This document shows positions 27,058 through 34,446 of a DNA stretch of 64,000 bases, in pieces. Location: the NCBI GenBank assembly GCA_949282275.1, contig CASDOO010000027.1, forward strand, positions 37,791-101,790, in the 5' to 3' direction. Positions within the stretch are counted from its first letter, which is position 1, and every line of letters begins with the position of its first letter. Source of the stretch: an uncultured Bacillota bacterium (lineage in GTDB: Bacteria > Bacillota_I > Bacilli_A > RFN20 > CAG-288). Position numbers and translations under genes: made by a program. The notes beneath the pieces are model-generated. The model saw only the letters and a list, made by a program, of their open reading frames with translations, did not search any database and was not told the origin of the DNA.

Positions 27058-27699
27058 ATGGCCAATAAACCTTTTATTGTCGAGACGAGCGCCCATCACA
27101 TCCATGTCACGCAGGAGACGCTTGAGAAGCTCTTCGGAGAAGGCTTCCAGCTTACCGTCCGCAAGGAGCTTTCCCAACCTGGACAATTCGCTTCCGGACA
27201 GCGCCTTGACGTCGTCTATCATGCCCAGGTCAAGAATCGCCAGACCGGCGAGATCGAAAAGAAGGACTTCACCTTGAAGAACCTTTCCATCCTCGGACCT
27301 GTCCGCAGCGCGAACCAGGTCGAGATTTCTCTTACCGAAGCGAGATCCATCAAGGCCGACGTTCCCATCCGTGAGAGCGGCGACACGAAGGGAAGTGCTT
27401 CTTTCACCCTTGTCAACCCTCTCAACGGAAACAAGGTTGACTGCGAGGAAGGCATGATCGTTGCCAAGAGACATATCCATATGACTCCTGCCGATGCCGA
27501 GGAATACGGCGTCCAGAACGGCGAGATCGTCAGCGTCAAGATCGTTTCCGACAACGGCAGGAGCGCCATCCTTGGAGATGTCGTCATCCGCGTCAGCGAA
27601 AAGTATGCCCTTGCCATGCACATCGATACCGACGAGTCCAATGCCGTCGGCGGCAAGGCCGTGGGTGTCTTCGGCACCATCGTCAAAGAGGCGTTCTAA
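27058..27699 (+). CDS. pduL: Phosphate acyltransferase, PduL type
   Basis: Interconverts acyl-CoA and acyl-phosphate. With PflB it would give acetyl-phosphate for ATP synthesis by acetate kinase, taking the place of Pta. 213 residues in two PduL repeats. The metal-binding histidines are in SAHHIHV (11-17) and AKRHIHM (near 135-141), and the ligand loop SLTEARSIKADVP (about 91-103) is present. There is no N-terminal encapsulation peptide beyond a few residues and no microcompartment shell gene in the window, so it is probably a free cytosolic housekeeping enzyme. Its stop overlaps the next start (TAATG). Confidence 0.9.
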   Translation: MANKPFIVETSAHHIHVTQETLEKLFGEGFQLTVRKELSQPGQFASGQRLDVVYHAQVKNRQTGEIEKKDFTLKNLSILGPVRSANQVEISLTEARSIKADVPIRESGDTKGSASFTLVNPLNGNKVDCEEGMIVAKRHIHMTPADAEEYGVQNGEIVSVKIVSDNGRSAILGDVVIRVSEKYALAMHIDTDESNAVGGKAVGVFGTIVKEAF

Positions 27700-28652
27700 T
27701 GCCCAACCTTCTCGCCCATAACCTCATCGTCAAGAGGCTTTACATCAAGGAGGCCGAACAGAGGGCGGGCGACAGCGGGGACTTCATACGCGGAAACTTC
27801 GACTTTCTCTCCCTTGGCGCACAGGGACCGGATCCCCTCTTCTATTTCGGCGTCGTCCCTTTCCATGCCATCCATCTTCCGACCGCGTTTCGCAAACTCG
27901 GAAACAGGATCCACGAGGATGACGGCAGGAAGTTCTTCAAGCTCCTTCTGGAGCAGTGCTATGGAATCGACGATCCCAAGTCCCTCTCCCGCATCCGTTC
28001 CTTTGTCCTAGGCCAGTTTGCCCACTATCTTCTCGACAGGGAAGCCCATCCCTATGTCCTCTACTTCTCGGGGTTCGACAAGGAAGGGAAGATCACGGGA
28101 AAGTACCACTACCGGCACACCTTCTTCGAAAGCCAGATCGACGTCGCCCTGGCCAGGAAGTTCAAGATGAACTACTTCCTTAGCCATCCCGACGATGTCC
28201 TTTGCATCGATCGCGCCTTTCTCGGGACCATCGACAAGGCTTTCGTGCCCGTCCTGCGGAAGATGTTTGCCGATGTCCGCATCCCGAAGAAGATCTATTC
28301 CGAGTCTGTCGTCAACATGCACGACACGATCAAGTTCATGAATCGGAATCCCAAGTTCAAGGCCGCTCTCGTCGGCAAGAATTCCCTGGGGGCGATGGCC
28401 TTGCCCTCCTATCGGATCGACGAAAGCGTCCTCAACGAGGAAAGGAAGGCGTGGCTTGACCCGGCAACGGGGAAGGAAAGACACGAATCCTTCATCGATC
28501 TCCATTCCAAGGCCTACCGGATATTGGATGACTGCTATCACGACCTTGTCCGCTATGGCTACAGCTACGAGGTCTTCTCCAAGTACATCGACGGGTCGGA
28601 TTATTGCGGCTATGTTCCGGGGACGCTTCTCCGCCATTGCCGACAGGGTTGA
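27699..28652 (+). CDS. Zinc-dependent phospholipase C-like protein
   Basis: 317 residues resembling the PF00882-type family. The helical core carries His/Asp motifs expected for a zinc cluster: PNLLAHNLI at the N-terminus, GAQGPDPLFYF (about 40-50), FAHYLLDREAHP (about 106-117) and YHYRHTFFE. There is no signal peptide, so it is likely cytosolic. Many such proteins in Bacillota are uncharacterised despite the name. It overlaps pduL by one base (TAATG), but a functional link is not obvious. Confidence 0.72.
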   Translation: MPNLLAHNLIVKRLYIKEAEQRAGDSGDFIRGNFDFLSLGAQGPDPLFYFGVVPFHAIHLPTAFRKLGNRIHEDDGRKFFKLLLEQCYGIDDPKSLSRIRSFVLGQFAHYLLDREAHPYVLYFSGFDKEGKITGKYHYRHTFFESQIDVALARKFKMNYFLSHPDDVLCIDRAFLGTIDKAFVPVLRKMFADVRIPKKIYSESVVNMHDTIKFMNRNPKFKAALVGKNSLGAMALPSYRIDESVLNEERKAWLDPATGKERHESFIDLHSKAYRILDDCYHDLVRYGYSYEVFSKYIDGSDYCGYVPGTLLRHCRQG

Positions 28653-28655
28653 ACC

Positions 28656-28682
28656 AAGGGGGCCTTCGGGTCCCCTTTTCGT
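28656..28682 (+). terminator. Terminator after the phospholipase-like gene
   Basis: AAGGGG and CCCCTT arms enclose a CCTTCGGGT loop region, followed by TTTTC. It separates the pduL unit from the Rnf-like operon. Confidence 0.75.
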
Positions 28683-28755
28683 CATCGTATGGAAAACAAG
28701 CGAATTTCGAATGAAAAGTTGTCATTTATTGTTTTAATAACAAAGAGGATTCGTT

Positions 28756-28761
28756 TATAAT
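28756..28761 (+). promoter_or_regulatory. -10 box of the Rnf-like operon promoter
   Basis: TATAAT at 28756-28761 in an AT-rich 130-nt gap. The -35 is poor (TTTTAA at 28732-28737, 18-nt spacer). A GAGG (28769-28772) precedes the rnfC ATG at 28783. Confidence 0.5.
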
Positions 28762-28782
28762 ACTTCTCGAGGAAAAACAGCA

Positions 28783-30099
28783 ATGGGTCTACATTTTTTG
28801 AAATCGGCTCTGTCGCTTCCGATTCCTGACCACAAGGAGCTGACAATCGGCCGTGCCTACGAGGAGTATCAACCTTCCGTCGTCTACATTCCTGCTGTCG
28901 ATGCCCATAACCAACCCCTGAAGAACCTCATCGCCGATGGCGAGAAAGTCTACAAGGGAACGCTGATCGGCTATGGCGTCGACGATTTTCCGGTCTATTC
29001 ATCCGTGTCAGGACGGGTGCTTGGCCACAAGCTGATGATGATGGCTGACGGGAAGGTTCGCGATTGCCTTGAGATCGAGAACGACAAGCAGAGCCAGTGG
29101 GTCCTCAAGCCCGCCCTCAAGCGCGTCGATCGCTGCACCAAGGAGGAAATCCTTGCCGCGATCAAGGACTCCGGCGCAATCGGTTTCGGCGGTGCCGGCT
29201 TCCCGACCTACCGCAAGTACCTGACGGACAAGCCCATCGACTACATCATCATCAATGCCGTCGAGTGCGAGCCGTATCTGACCACGGACTTCTGCTACGG
29301 AAGAAGCCACATGGCCGAGCTCTTCTTCGCCCTTCCTTACCTTCTCAAGCTGACGAACGCCAAGCGCATCGTCTTTGCCGTCAAGAAGGACAGGGAAGCC
29401 CTCATCGAGGCTGCGAAGATCGAGGCCAGGAAGAAGAACAACCGCTCTCTCCCCTTCGTCATCAAGACGCTTCCCGACCGCTATCCGATGGGCTATGAAA
29501 GGTCCATCGTCCGCGAAGTCCTCCACAAGGAATACAAGGCCCTCCCGATCGAGGCGGGTGCCGTCGTCAACAACCTTTATACCTTGATGACGCTCGGCAA
29601 GCGCTTCGTCCTCGGACAGGTCGCCGCCGACAGGTGCATCACCGTCTCGGGCGAAGTCTTTGCCCCGAAGGATCTCCTTGTTCCCTATGGTGCCCTGGCA
29701 AGTGATCTCATCAATCGCTGCGGTGGCCCGAAGCTCGAGCAGTTCGTCCTTCTCAACGGCGGTCCGATGTGCGGCAATGCCCATGACTCCGACTACGTCA
29801 CCCAGCTCCAGTCCAACGGCGTCCTCGTCCTTCCTCCCCAGAATGCCAAGCCCGAGCCCTGCTGGCACTGCGGCATGTGCATCGACAACTGTCCGATGGG
29901 ACTCCAGCCCGTCCAGATCCAGCTTGCCCTGAAGAGCGGAAACGTCGAGCGTCTGAGAAAGCTCGATGCCGCGATGTGCGTCAACTGCGGACTGTGCACC
30001 TTCGTCTGCCCCAGCAAGATCGACGTTGCCGCCAATATCCAGAGAGCAAAGGAATTGCTCCGCGAGAGCGCCTCCGCTCAGAAGAAAGGAGGAAAGTAG
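28783..30099 (+). CDS. rnfC: Rnf-like electron transport complex subunit C
   Basis: Cytosolic NADH/flavin/Fe-S subunit. 438 residues with the glycine-rich flavin/NAD loop GFGGAGFPTYRK (about 134-145), NAVECEPYLTTD, and two ferredoxin-type [4Fe-4S] motifs, CWHCGMCIDNCP (from 360) and CVNCGLCTFVCP (from 399). A Lys/Gly-rich tail ends the protein. These separate it from NqrA, which lacks the clusters. First gene of the C-D-G-E-A operon, one nucleotide before rnfD. In classical Rnf it exchanges electrons with NAD. No RnfB gene exists here to accept ferredoxin electrons, so RnfC may be the only cytosolic entry point. Confidence 0.92.
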   Translation: MGLHFLKSALSLPIPDHKELTIGRAYEEYQPSVVYIPAVDAHNQPLKNLIADGEKVYKGTLIGYGVDDFPVYSSVSGRVLGHKLMMMADGKVRDCLEIENDKQSQWVLKPALKRVDRCTKEEILAAIKDSGAIGFGGAGFPTYRKYLTDKPIDYIIINAVECEPYLTTDFCYGRSHMAELFFALPYLLKLTNAKRIVFAVKKDREALIEAAKIEARKKNNRSLPFVIKTLPDRYPMGYERSIVREVLHKEYKALPIEAGAVVNNLYTLMTLGKRFVLGQVAADRCITVSGEVFAPKDLLVPYGALASDLINRCGGPKLEQFVLLNGGPMCGNAHDSDYVTQLQSNGVLVLPPQNAKPEPCWHCGMCIDNCPMGLQPVQIQLALKSGNVERLRKLDAAMCVNCGLCTFVCPSKIDVAANIQRAKELLRESASAQKKGGK

Positions 30100-30100
30100 G

Positions 30101-31273
30101 ATGAACGATGTCCTGGTTTTCGAAAAGAATCCGCACATGAGAGGGACCCGCAAGACCTCCCTCATGATGCTGGAGTTCTTCTTCGTCGTCCTTATCCTCT
30201 ATGCCGTCAGCGCCATCTTCTACTTCGTCAAGGGCGGACCGACCCAGAACTACACCAATCTCGCCTATGGCATGATGGTCCTCCAGAATGGCCTCATCGG
30301 CGTCGGCTTCGCCATGATTGCCGACCTGATCTGGTATCTCCCCTATGCCTTCCGCAAGGAGGGAATCGGCGGATACCTTTATAAGGTCATCCATTCCTAT
30401 TCTTATGTGACGGGCCTACTTCTCGTCCTCCTGCTTCCCGTCGGCATGCCTTGGTATGAAGTCGCCATCACGTCCTTCGTCTCCGTCTTCTTCACGAAGC
30501 TCATCTTCGGCGGATTCGGAAGCAATATCTTCAACCCCGCCATCTTCGGCCGTATTTTTGCCCAGGTCGTCTATCCGACGAGCCTTACCACCTATCTTGG
30601 AAATGCCCCTGAGGGCAGTTCTTCCATCATCTCTTCCGGCGCCACGATCCCGGGACTTGTCAATGGCGGCAATTTCGTCGCTGCCGATGGCATCTCCTTC
30701 TGGGACATGGTCCTCGGAAACTACTACGGAACCCTTGGCGAGACCTTTGCCCTTGTCATCGTCATCCTCGGCCTTTATCTTGCCGCCCGTCGCATCATCG
30801 ACTGGCGCGTTCCCTTCTTCTATGTCGTCCCGATGTTCTTCAGCTACGGCCTCTGCTTCTTCCTTGCCGGCGCTTCCGCCCGCGTTGCCTTCGAGGAGGC
30901 CGCCAGGCAGATCATGATGGGAGGCATCCTCTTTGGTGCCGCCTTCTGCCTTACCGATCCGGTCACCTCGCCGACAAGCAAGTCCGGACGCATCATCTTC
31001 GCCCTTGGCGCCGCCATCATCACGATGTCCATCCGTCTCTTTGCCAATGCCCCGGAGGGCGTTGCCTACTCCATCCTCATCATGAACATCCTCACCCCGC
31101 TCATCGACAAGTGCCTCGTCGGACGCACGATCAAGAACTACTGGGAAACCCTCGTCATCCTGCTTATGACCGGCAGTGTCCTTGCCATCGGATGCATCTA
31201 CGGACACGTCTGCTCCGAAGACATCATCCTCTCTTCCGCCAATACCGTCTCCGCCCTGAAGGAGGTCTTCTAA
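30101..31273 (+). CDS. rnfD: Rnf-like complex subunit D (flavinylated membrane subunit)
   Basis: 390 residues with about ten membrane helices. It carries the covalent-FMN acceptor motif SSGATIPG with Thr182 in the large extracytoplasmic loop, the site modified by ApbE in RnfD/NqrB. GGFGSNIFNPAIFGR (about 137-151) and LTDPVTSPTSKSGR are family hallmarks. The start ATG 30101 follows rnfC by one base, with AAAGGAGG inside rnfC's end. It has the normal length for the family. Confidence 0.92.
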   Translation: MNDVLVFEKNPHMRGTRKTSLMMLEFFFVVLILYAVSAIFYFVKGGPTQNYTNLAYGMMVLQNGLIGVGFAMIADLIWYLPYAFRKEGIGGYLYKVIHSYSYVTGLLLVLLLPVGMPWYEVAITSFVSVFFTKLIFGGFGSNIFNPAIFGRIFAQVVYPTSLTTYLGNAPEGSSSIISSGATIPGLVNGGNFVAADGISFWDMVLGNYYGTLGETFALVIVILGLYLAARRIIDWRVPFFYVVPMFFSYGLCFFLAGASARVAFEEAARQIMMGGILFGAAFCLTDPVTSPTSKSGRIIFALGAAIITMSIRLFANAPEGVAYSILIMNILTPLIDKCLVGRTIKNYWETLVILLMTGSVLAIGCIYGHVCSEDIILSSANTVSALKEVF

Positions 31274-31274
31274 A

Positions 31275-31784
31275 ATGGCCAACAAGATCGTGAAGACCGT
31301 CATCGTCCTCTTCTCCGCCATTGCCGCTGTCGGCGCCACCGTCGGTGGATACTATGGCCTGAAGGACAAGATCGATGAGAACTATGCCGCTGTTCCCCTT
31401 CCTGACAACATCGCCGAAATGTTCCCGGATTCCCGTGGAGCCAGCGAGCTTTCCGATTTCTCCTCACCTTACATCACGGCCGGCTATGAAGTGACCCTTG
31501 CCAGCGGAACGGCCTATTACTATGAGCTGGTGACTCCCAGTGGCTATACGGGCACCGTCGAATTTGCCGTCGGCATCCAGGATGGTGTCGTCACCGCCTA
31601 CAAGTTCATCGGTGGCGATGAGAACACCATTGGCCTTGGCATGGCAAGCGATCCCGAAAGGGCCGAAGCGGCCTTTGTCGGCTATCCGGGCGATGGTACC
31701 GGCGTCGCTGCCGGAACGACCGTCACATCCAACGCCATAACGACAGCCATCGATGCCGCCCTTGAGGATGTTGAAGCGAGGTAA
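31275..31784 (+). CDS. rnfG: Rnf-like complex subunit G (extracytoplasmic FMN protein)
   Basis: 169 residues: one N-terminal membrane helix (about 5-27), then an extracytoplasmic FMN-binding domain. The C-terminal motif AGTTVTSNAITTAI (from about 146) aligns with the flavinylation motif SGATxTSNAV of RnfG/NqrC, with Thr149 at the modified position. It is shorter than many RnfG (about 190-210). One base separates it from rnfD. It is a substrate for the ApbE lipoprotein encoded at 37964. Confidence 0.88.
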   Translation: MANKIVKTVIVLFSAIAAVGATVGGYYGLKDKIDENYAAVPLPDNIAEMFPDSRGASELSDFSSPYITAGYEVTLASGTAYYYELVTPSGYTGTVEFAVGIQDGVVTAYKFIGGDENTIGLGMASDPERAEAAFVGYPGDGTGVAAGTTVTSNAITTAIDAALEDVEAR

Positions 31785-31790
31785 AGGATC

Positions 31791-32477
31791 ATGAAAAAGA
31801 GAAATGTGTTTCTGACGTTCCTCGACGGCATCTACCTCAAGAATCCCGTCTTCTCCCTCTTCCTCGGATTGACCCTTGCCGTCCTGTGCACGACGTCCTT
31901 CCAGACCGCCCTCTATGTTTCCGCCATCGTCCTTGCCGACATGCTTGTCGTCGAGCTTGTCGTCTCCCTCTTCCGCAAGGGCCTTGGAAAGGTTTCCGCC
32001 TATGTCGTCTCCGCCCTTCTCTCCGCCGCGGTCGCTGTCGTTTGCAACCTTGTCCTTGCCGCCTATTATCCGCTTGTCATCATCGAAGGACTTTCTCTCT
32101 ACACCAACGCCATCATCGCGTCCTTCATCCCCTTCGTCGCCACGACTTCCGCCGTCCTCTGCAAGGGACAGGAAGCCTTTGAGCGAACCGTTCCCCAGGC
32201 AATCGCCGATGCGCTGGGTTCGGGAATCGGCTTTGCCATCGCCCTGTGCCTCATCGCCTTCTTCCGTGAGTTCATCGGCACGGCCAAGATCGAGTTCGTC
32301 ATCAGCAAGGACAGCATGAAGGCCATCAAGATCACCAATTGGGATTGGACCCTTCCTGCCATCCTCAATCCCTTCGGCGGCTTCCTGCTGACCGGATTCT
32401 TCTCCGGAATCCATGCCAGCATCTGCAAGGCCATCGAGGGACGCAAGGAAAAGCTTGTCGGAGGTATCGAGAAATGA
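31791..32477 (+). CDS. rnfE: Rnf-like complex subunit E, cluster cysteines replaced
   Basis: 228-residue membrane protein with six helices. GIYLKNPVFSLFLGL aligns with the RnfE N-terminus, and IPFVATTSAVL and QEAFER with the second half-helix region. At the two positions where canonical RnfE has the [2Fe-2S] cysteines (GLCP and TNC), this protein has Thr28 (LGLTLAV) and Ser120 (TTSAVL). Cys33 and Cys124 occur 5 and 4 residues further on; whether they could substitute is unknown. The stop overlaps the rnfA start by 4 nt. Confidence 0.8.
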   Translation: MKKRNVFLTFLDGIYLKNPVFSLFLGLTLAVLCTTSFQTALYVSAIVLADMLVVELVVSLFRKGLGKVSAYVVSALLSAAVAVVCNLVLAAYYPLVIIEGLSLYTNAIIASFIPFVATTSAVLCKGQEAFERTVPQAIADALGSGIGFAIALCLIAFFREFIGTAKIEFVISKDSMKAIKITNWDWTLPAILNPFGGFLLTGFFSGIHASICKAIEGRKEKLVGGIEK

Positions 32478-33085
32478 GTTACTTAGCGACATTCTTCACA
32501 TGCCTTTTCGCCAATAGCATCCTGCTTCAGGGAAAGGGCGTCAATGCCGTCTCCGATTATGCCAAGACGAAGAAGGGAAAGGGCCTTCTCTTCCTCTTCT
32601 ACCTGATTGCCGCCGTCGTCATCGGCTTTGTCGCCTATGGCTATACCTATCTCATCGATGCCGTCCCCGGATGGATCGAGGGAAAGGAAGGCTGGGAATG
32701 GCTCAACAGCGCCGTGACCTATGTCCAGCCCGTGATCTTCGTCCTTGCCATGGCCATCCTTCTTGGCATCTTCTATGCCCTTGTCCAGCTTTCCCCTAAG
32801 CTCAAGGAAGAAATCAAGCCCGAGAGCTTCAACCTGCTTCTCAACACCTCCCTCTTTGCCATCGCCCTTTCCATTCTTGCCTTTGCCGGTGGCAACGATG
32901 ACTTTACCCTTCTCATCGTCAACATCTTCGGGCTCCCTGCCGGCTATCTTCTCTCCTTCCTTATCTTCGATCCGATCCTCGACCGTATCCAGGCTTCCAA
33001 TGCCTCCAAGGGCTTCAAGGGCGTTCCCTTGATGCTGGTCACCATGGCCGGCATGTGCCTTTGCTTTGCCTCCTTGGCCTTCTAA
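32474..33085 (+). CDS. rnfA: Rnf-like complex subunit A, cluster cysteines replaced
   Basis: 203-residue, six-helix protein homologous to RnfA/RnfE. The N-terminus FANSILLQGKGVNAVS aligns with the RnfA stretch that normally contains LGxCPF, placing Asn24 where the first cluster Cys belongs. LLLNTSLFAIAL aligns with TTNCAVLGVAL, so the second Cys is Thr. The remaining cysteines (10, 195, 197) are at unrelated positions. The ATG at 32474 overlaps the rnfE stop (ATGA). Placement after rnfE and the matching length and topology support the assignment, but it is clearly divergent. Confidence 0.75.
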   Translation: MSYLATFFTCLFANSILLQGKGVNAVSDYAKTKKGKGLLFLFYLIAAVVIGFVAYGYTYLIDAVPGWIEGKEGWEWLNSAVTYVQPVIFVLAMAILLGIFYALVQLSPKLKEEIKPESFNLLLNTSLFAIALSILAFAGGNDDFTLLIVNIFGLPAGYLLSFLIFDPILDRIQASNASKGFKGVPLMLVTMAGMCLCFASLAF

Positions 33086-33094
33086 CGCAATTCC

Positions 33095-33589
33095 GTGGAC
33101 AGGAAGAAAAGACTCGTTTCCGGGCTCTTTGACGACAATCTCCGCTACCGGCCCGTGAAGGACTCGATTCTCATCTTCCTGTCTTTTTTGATGGTTGTCA
33201 TCATCGTCCTGGTGACTTTCCTCGTCCGTCCGTCCCTGGACAACGTCCATGTCGAGATCCGCTATGGCTCGACCCTTCTCTGGGATCCCGAGGACCCGAC
33301 GCAAAATACCGCGATTTCCTTTCCCGAAAGCGGGGAATACACCATCACCTATACGCGGGAGGACGGGGCGATGTTCTTGGGCGAGGGACAGCGGTTCGAC
33401 TTCTATGGCGAGGAAATCGCCATTACCCTCTATGCCGACCGTTCGATTCAGATCACGAAGGAGGAGTCCCCCTACAACGTCTGCTCTCGCCTTGGCCGGA
33501 TCTATGATCCCTACCTTCCCTTGGCCTGCCTTCCCAACAACTTCCAGGCGACGATCGTCGCCAGCTATTTTCCGGAGTGGGACGCATGA
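33095..33589 (+). CDS. NusG domain II-containing membrane-anchored protein
   Basis: 164 residues: one N-terminal membrane helix (about 25-48), then an extracytoplasmic NusG_II-like domain (PF07009 type). The typical end pattern is visible: QITKEESPYNVCSRLGRI, then LACLPNN, with two cysteines that could form a disulfide or bind a cofactor. The start is GTG (33095), nine nt after rnfA's stop, with no strong Shine-Dalgarno sequence. The next gene overlaps its stop by 4 nt. NusG_II proteins recur next to Rnf/FMN-binding and Gx genes in Bacillota (recollection); the function is unknown. Confidence 0.78.
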   Translation: MDRKKRLVSGLFDDNLRYRPVKDSILIFLSFLMVVIIVLVTFLVRPSLDNVHVEIRYGSTLLWDPEDPTQNTAISFPESGEYTITYTREDGAMFLGEGQRFDFYGEEIAITLYADRSIQITKEESPYNVCSRLGRIYDPYLPLACLPNNFQATIVASYFPEWDA

Positions 33590-34107
33590 AGACAAGAAGA
33601 CTCGTTGCCTTGGCCTTGCTTGTCGCCCTGTCGACGGCCTTGCACTATCTCGAGGGCTTCATTCCCATGCCCATGATTCCGGGCTATCATCTGGGACTGA
33701 GCAATTTGGTCAACCTTTTTGCCCTGTACTACTATGGGATTCCTTCCTTCCTGATCGTCTCATTGGCCAGGGTCTTCCTCGTCGCCTTGATCGGCTCGGG
33801 ATTCGGGGCCTCTTTCCTGATGTCCCTGACGGGATGCCTTTTTGCCATCCTGGGAACGCTCGTCGTCCACAAGCTCTTGCGGGGCTCCATCTTCTCGGTC
33901 TCGGCCTTCTCTGCCCTCTGCCATTCCATCGGCCAGCTTGTCGCCTACATGGCCTTCTTCGCGACGCCCTATATCTTCGTCTATCTTGCGTTCCTGGGGC
34001 CGATAAGCATCCTGACGGGCATCGTCATCGCCTTCCTGGACAGGATCGTGGTGATGCGGCTTCCGAAGGGATTCAAGACGGAAGAGACCAAAAGAAGAAA
34101 ACAATGA
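33586..34107 (+). CDS. Gx transporter family membrane protein
   Basis: 173 residues, five to six hydrophobic helices. The N-terminus has LEGFIPMPMIPGYHLGLSN, the conserved Pro- and Gly-rich signature of the family once called heptaprenyl diphosphate synthase component I (PF07456). These are ECF-S-like membrane proteins, not true prenyl synthase subunits. The start ATG 33586 overlaps the NusG_II stop. It is the last gene of the Rnf-like operon. A role in quinone or flavin-related supply is possible but unproven. Confidence 0.78.
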   Translation: MKTRRLVALALLVALSTALHYLEGFIPMPMIPGYHLGLSNLVNLFALYYYGIPSFLIVSLARVFLVALIGSGFGASFLMSLTGCLFAILGTLVVHKLLRGSIFSVSAFSALCHSIGQLVAYMAFFATPYIFVYLAFLGPISILTGIVIAFLDRIVVMRLPKGFKTEETKRRKQ

Positions 34108-34169
34108 CGGCTGTCAAAGACTATGGTATAGTTATTTGATTTATGAATACGTTCAGGAAGGAGGAGAAT

Positions 34170-34445
34170 ATGAAAAAGTATATTTACTATCCGCAGGGGA
34201 CATGCTCTGTCAAGATGATATTCGTCCTCGACGACGAGAATCGCATCGCCGACTTTGCCGTGGAGAGGGGATGCAACGGAAACCTCAAGGGAATCCGCAG
34301 CCTTATCCTTGGCCAGAAGGCGGAAGAGGTCATCGGAAAGCTGGAAGGAATCACCTGCAACATGAAACCGACGTCCTGCCCCGATCAGATCGCCAAGGGC
34401 CTTGCAAAGTGCCTGGACGGCAGCCTGAAGGCCGAGGAGGAATGA
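34170..34445 (+). CDS. TSCPD domain protein (TIGR03905-like)
   Basis: 91 residues with four spaced cysteines: GTCSVKM (Cys11), GCNGNL, ITCN and PTSCPDQIAKGL. The last is the TSCPD motif that also ends some ribonucleotide reductases and stands alone in small proteins, where it likely binds a metal. ATG 34170 has AGGAGG immediately upstream. It is 1 nt before metK and presumably co-transcribed. Molecular role unknown. Confidence 0.8.
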   Translation: MKKYIYYPQGTCSVKMIFVLDDENRIADFAVERGCNGNLKGIRSLILGQKAEEVIGKLEGITCNMKPTSCPDQIAKGLAKCLDGSLKAEEE

Positions 34446-34446
34446 C

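Noticed and set aside
27058..28652. Microcompartment locus around pduL
   Set aside because: No shell proteins or signature enzymes next to it.
33095..33589. RnfB at the expected place after rnfA
   Set aside because: Has one helix and only two cysteines, with a NusG_II pattern; no ferredoxin-type cluster motifs.
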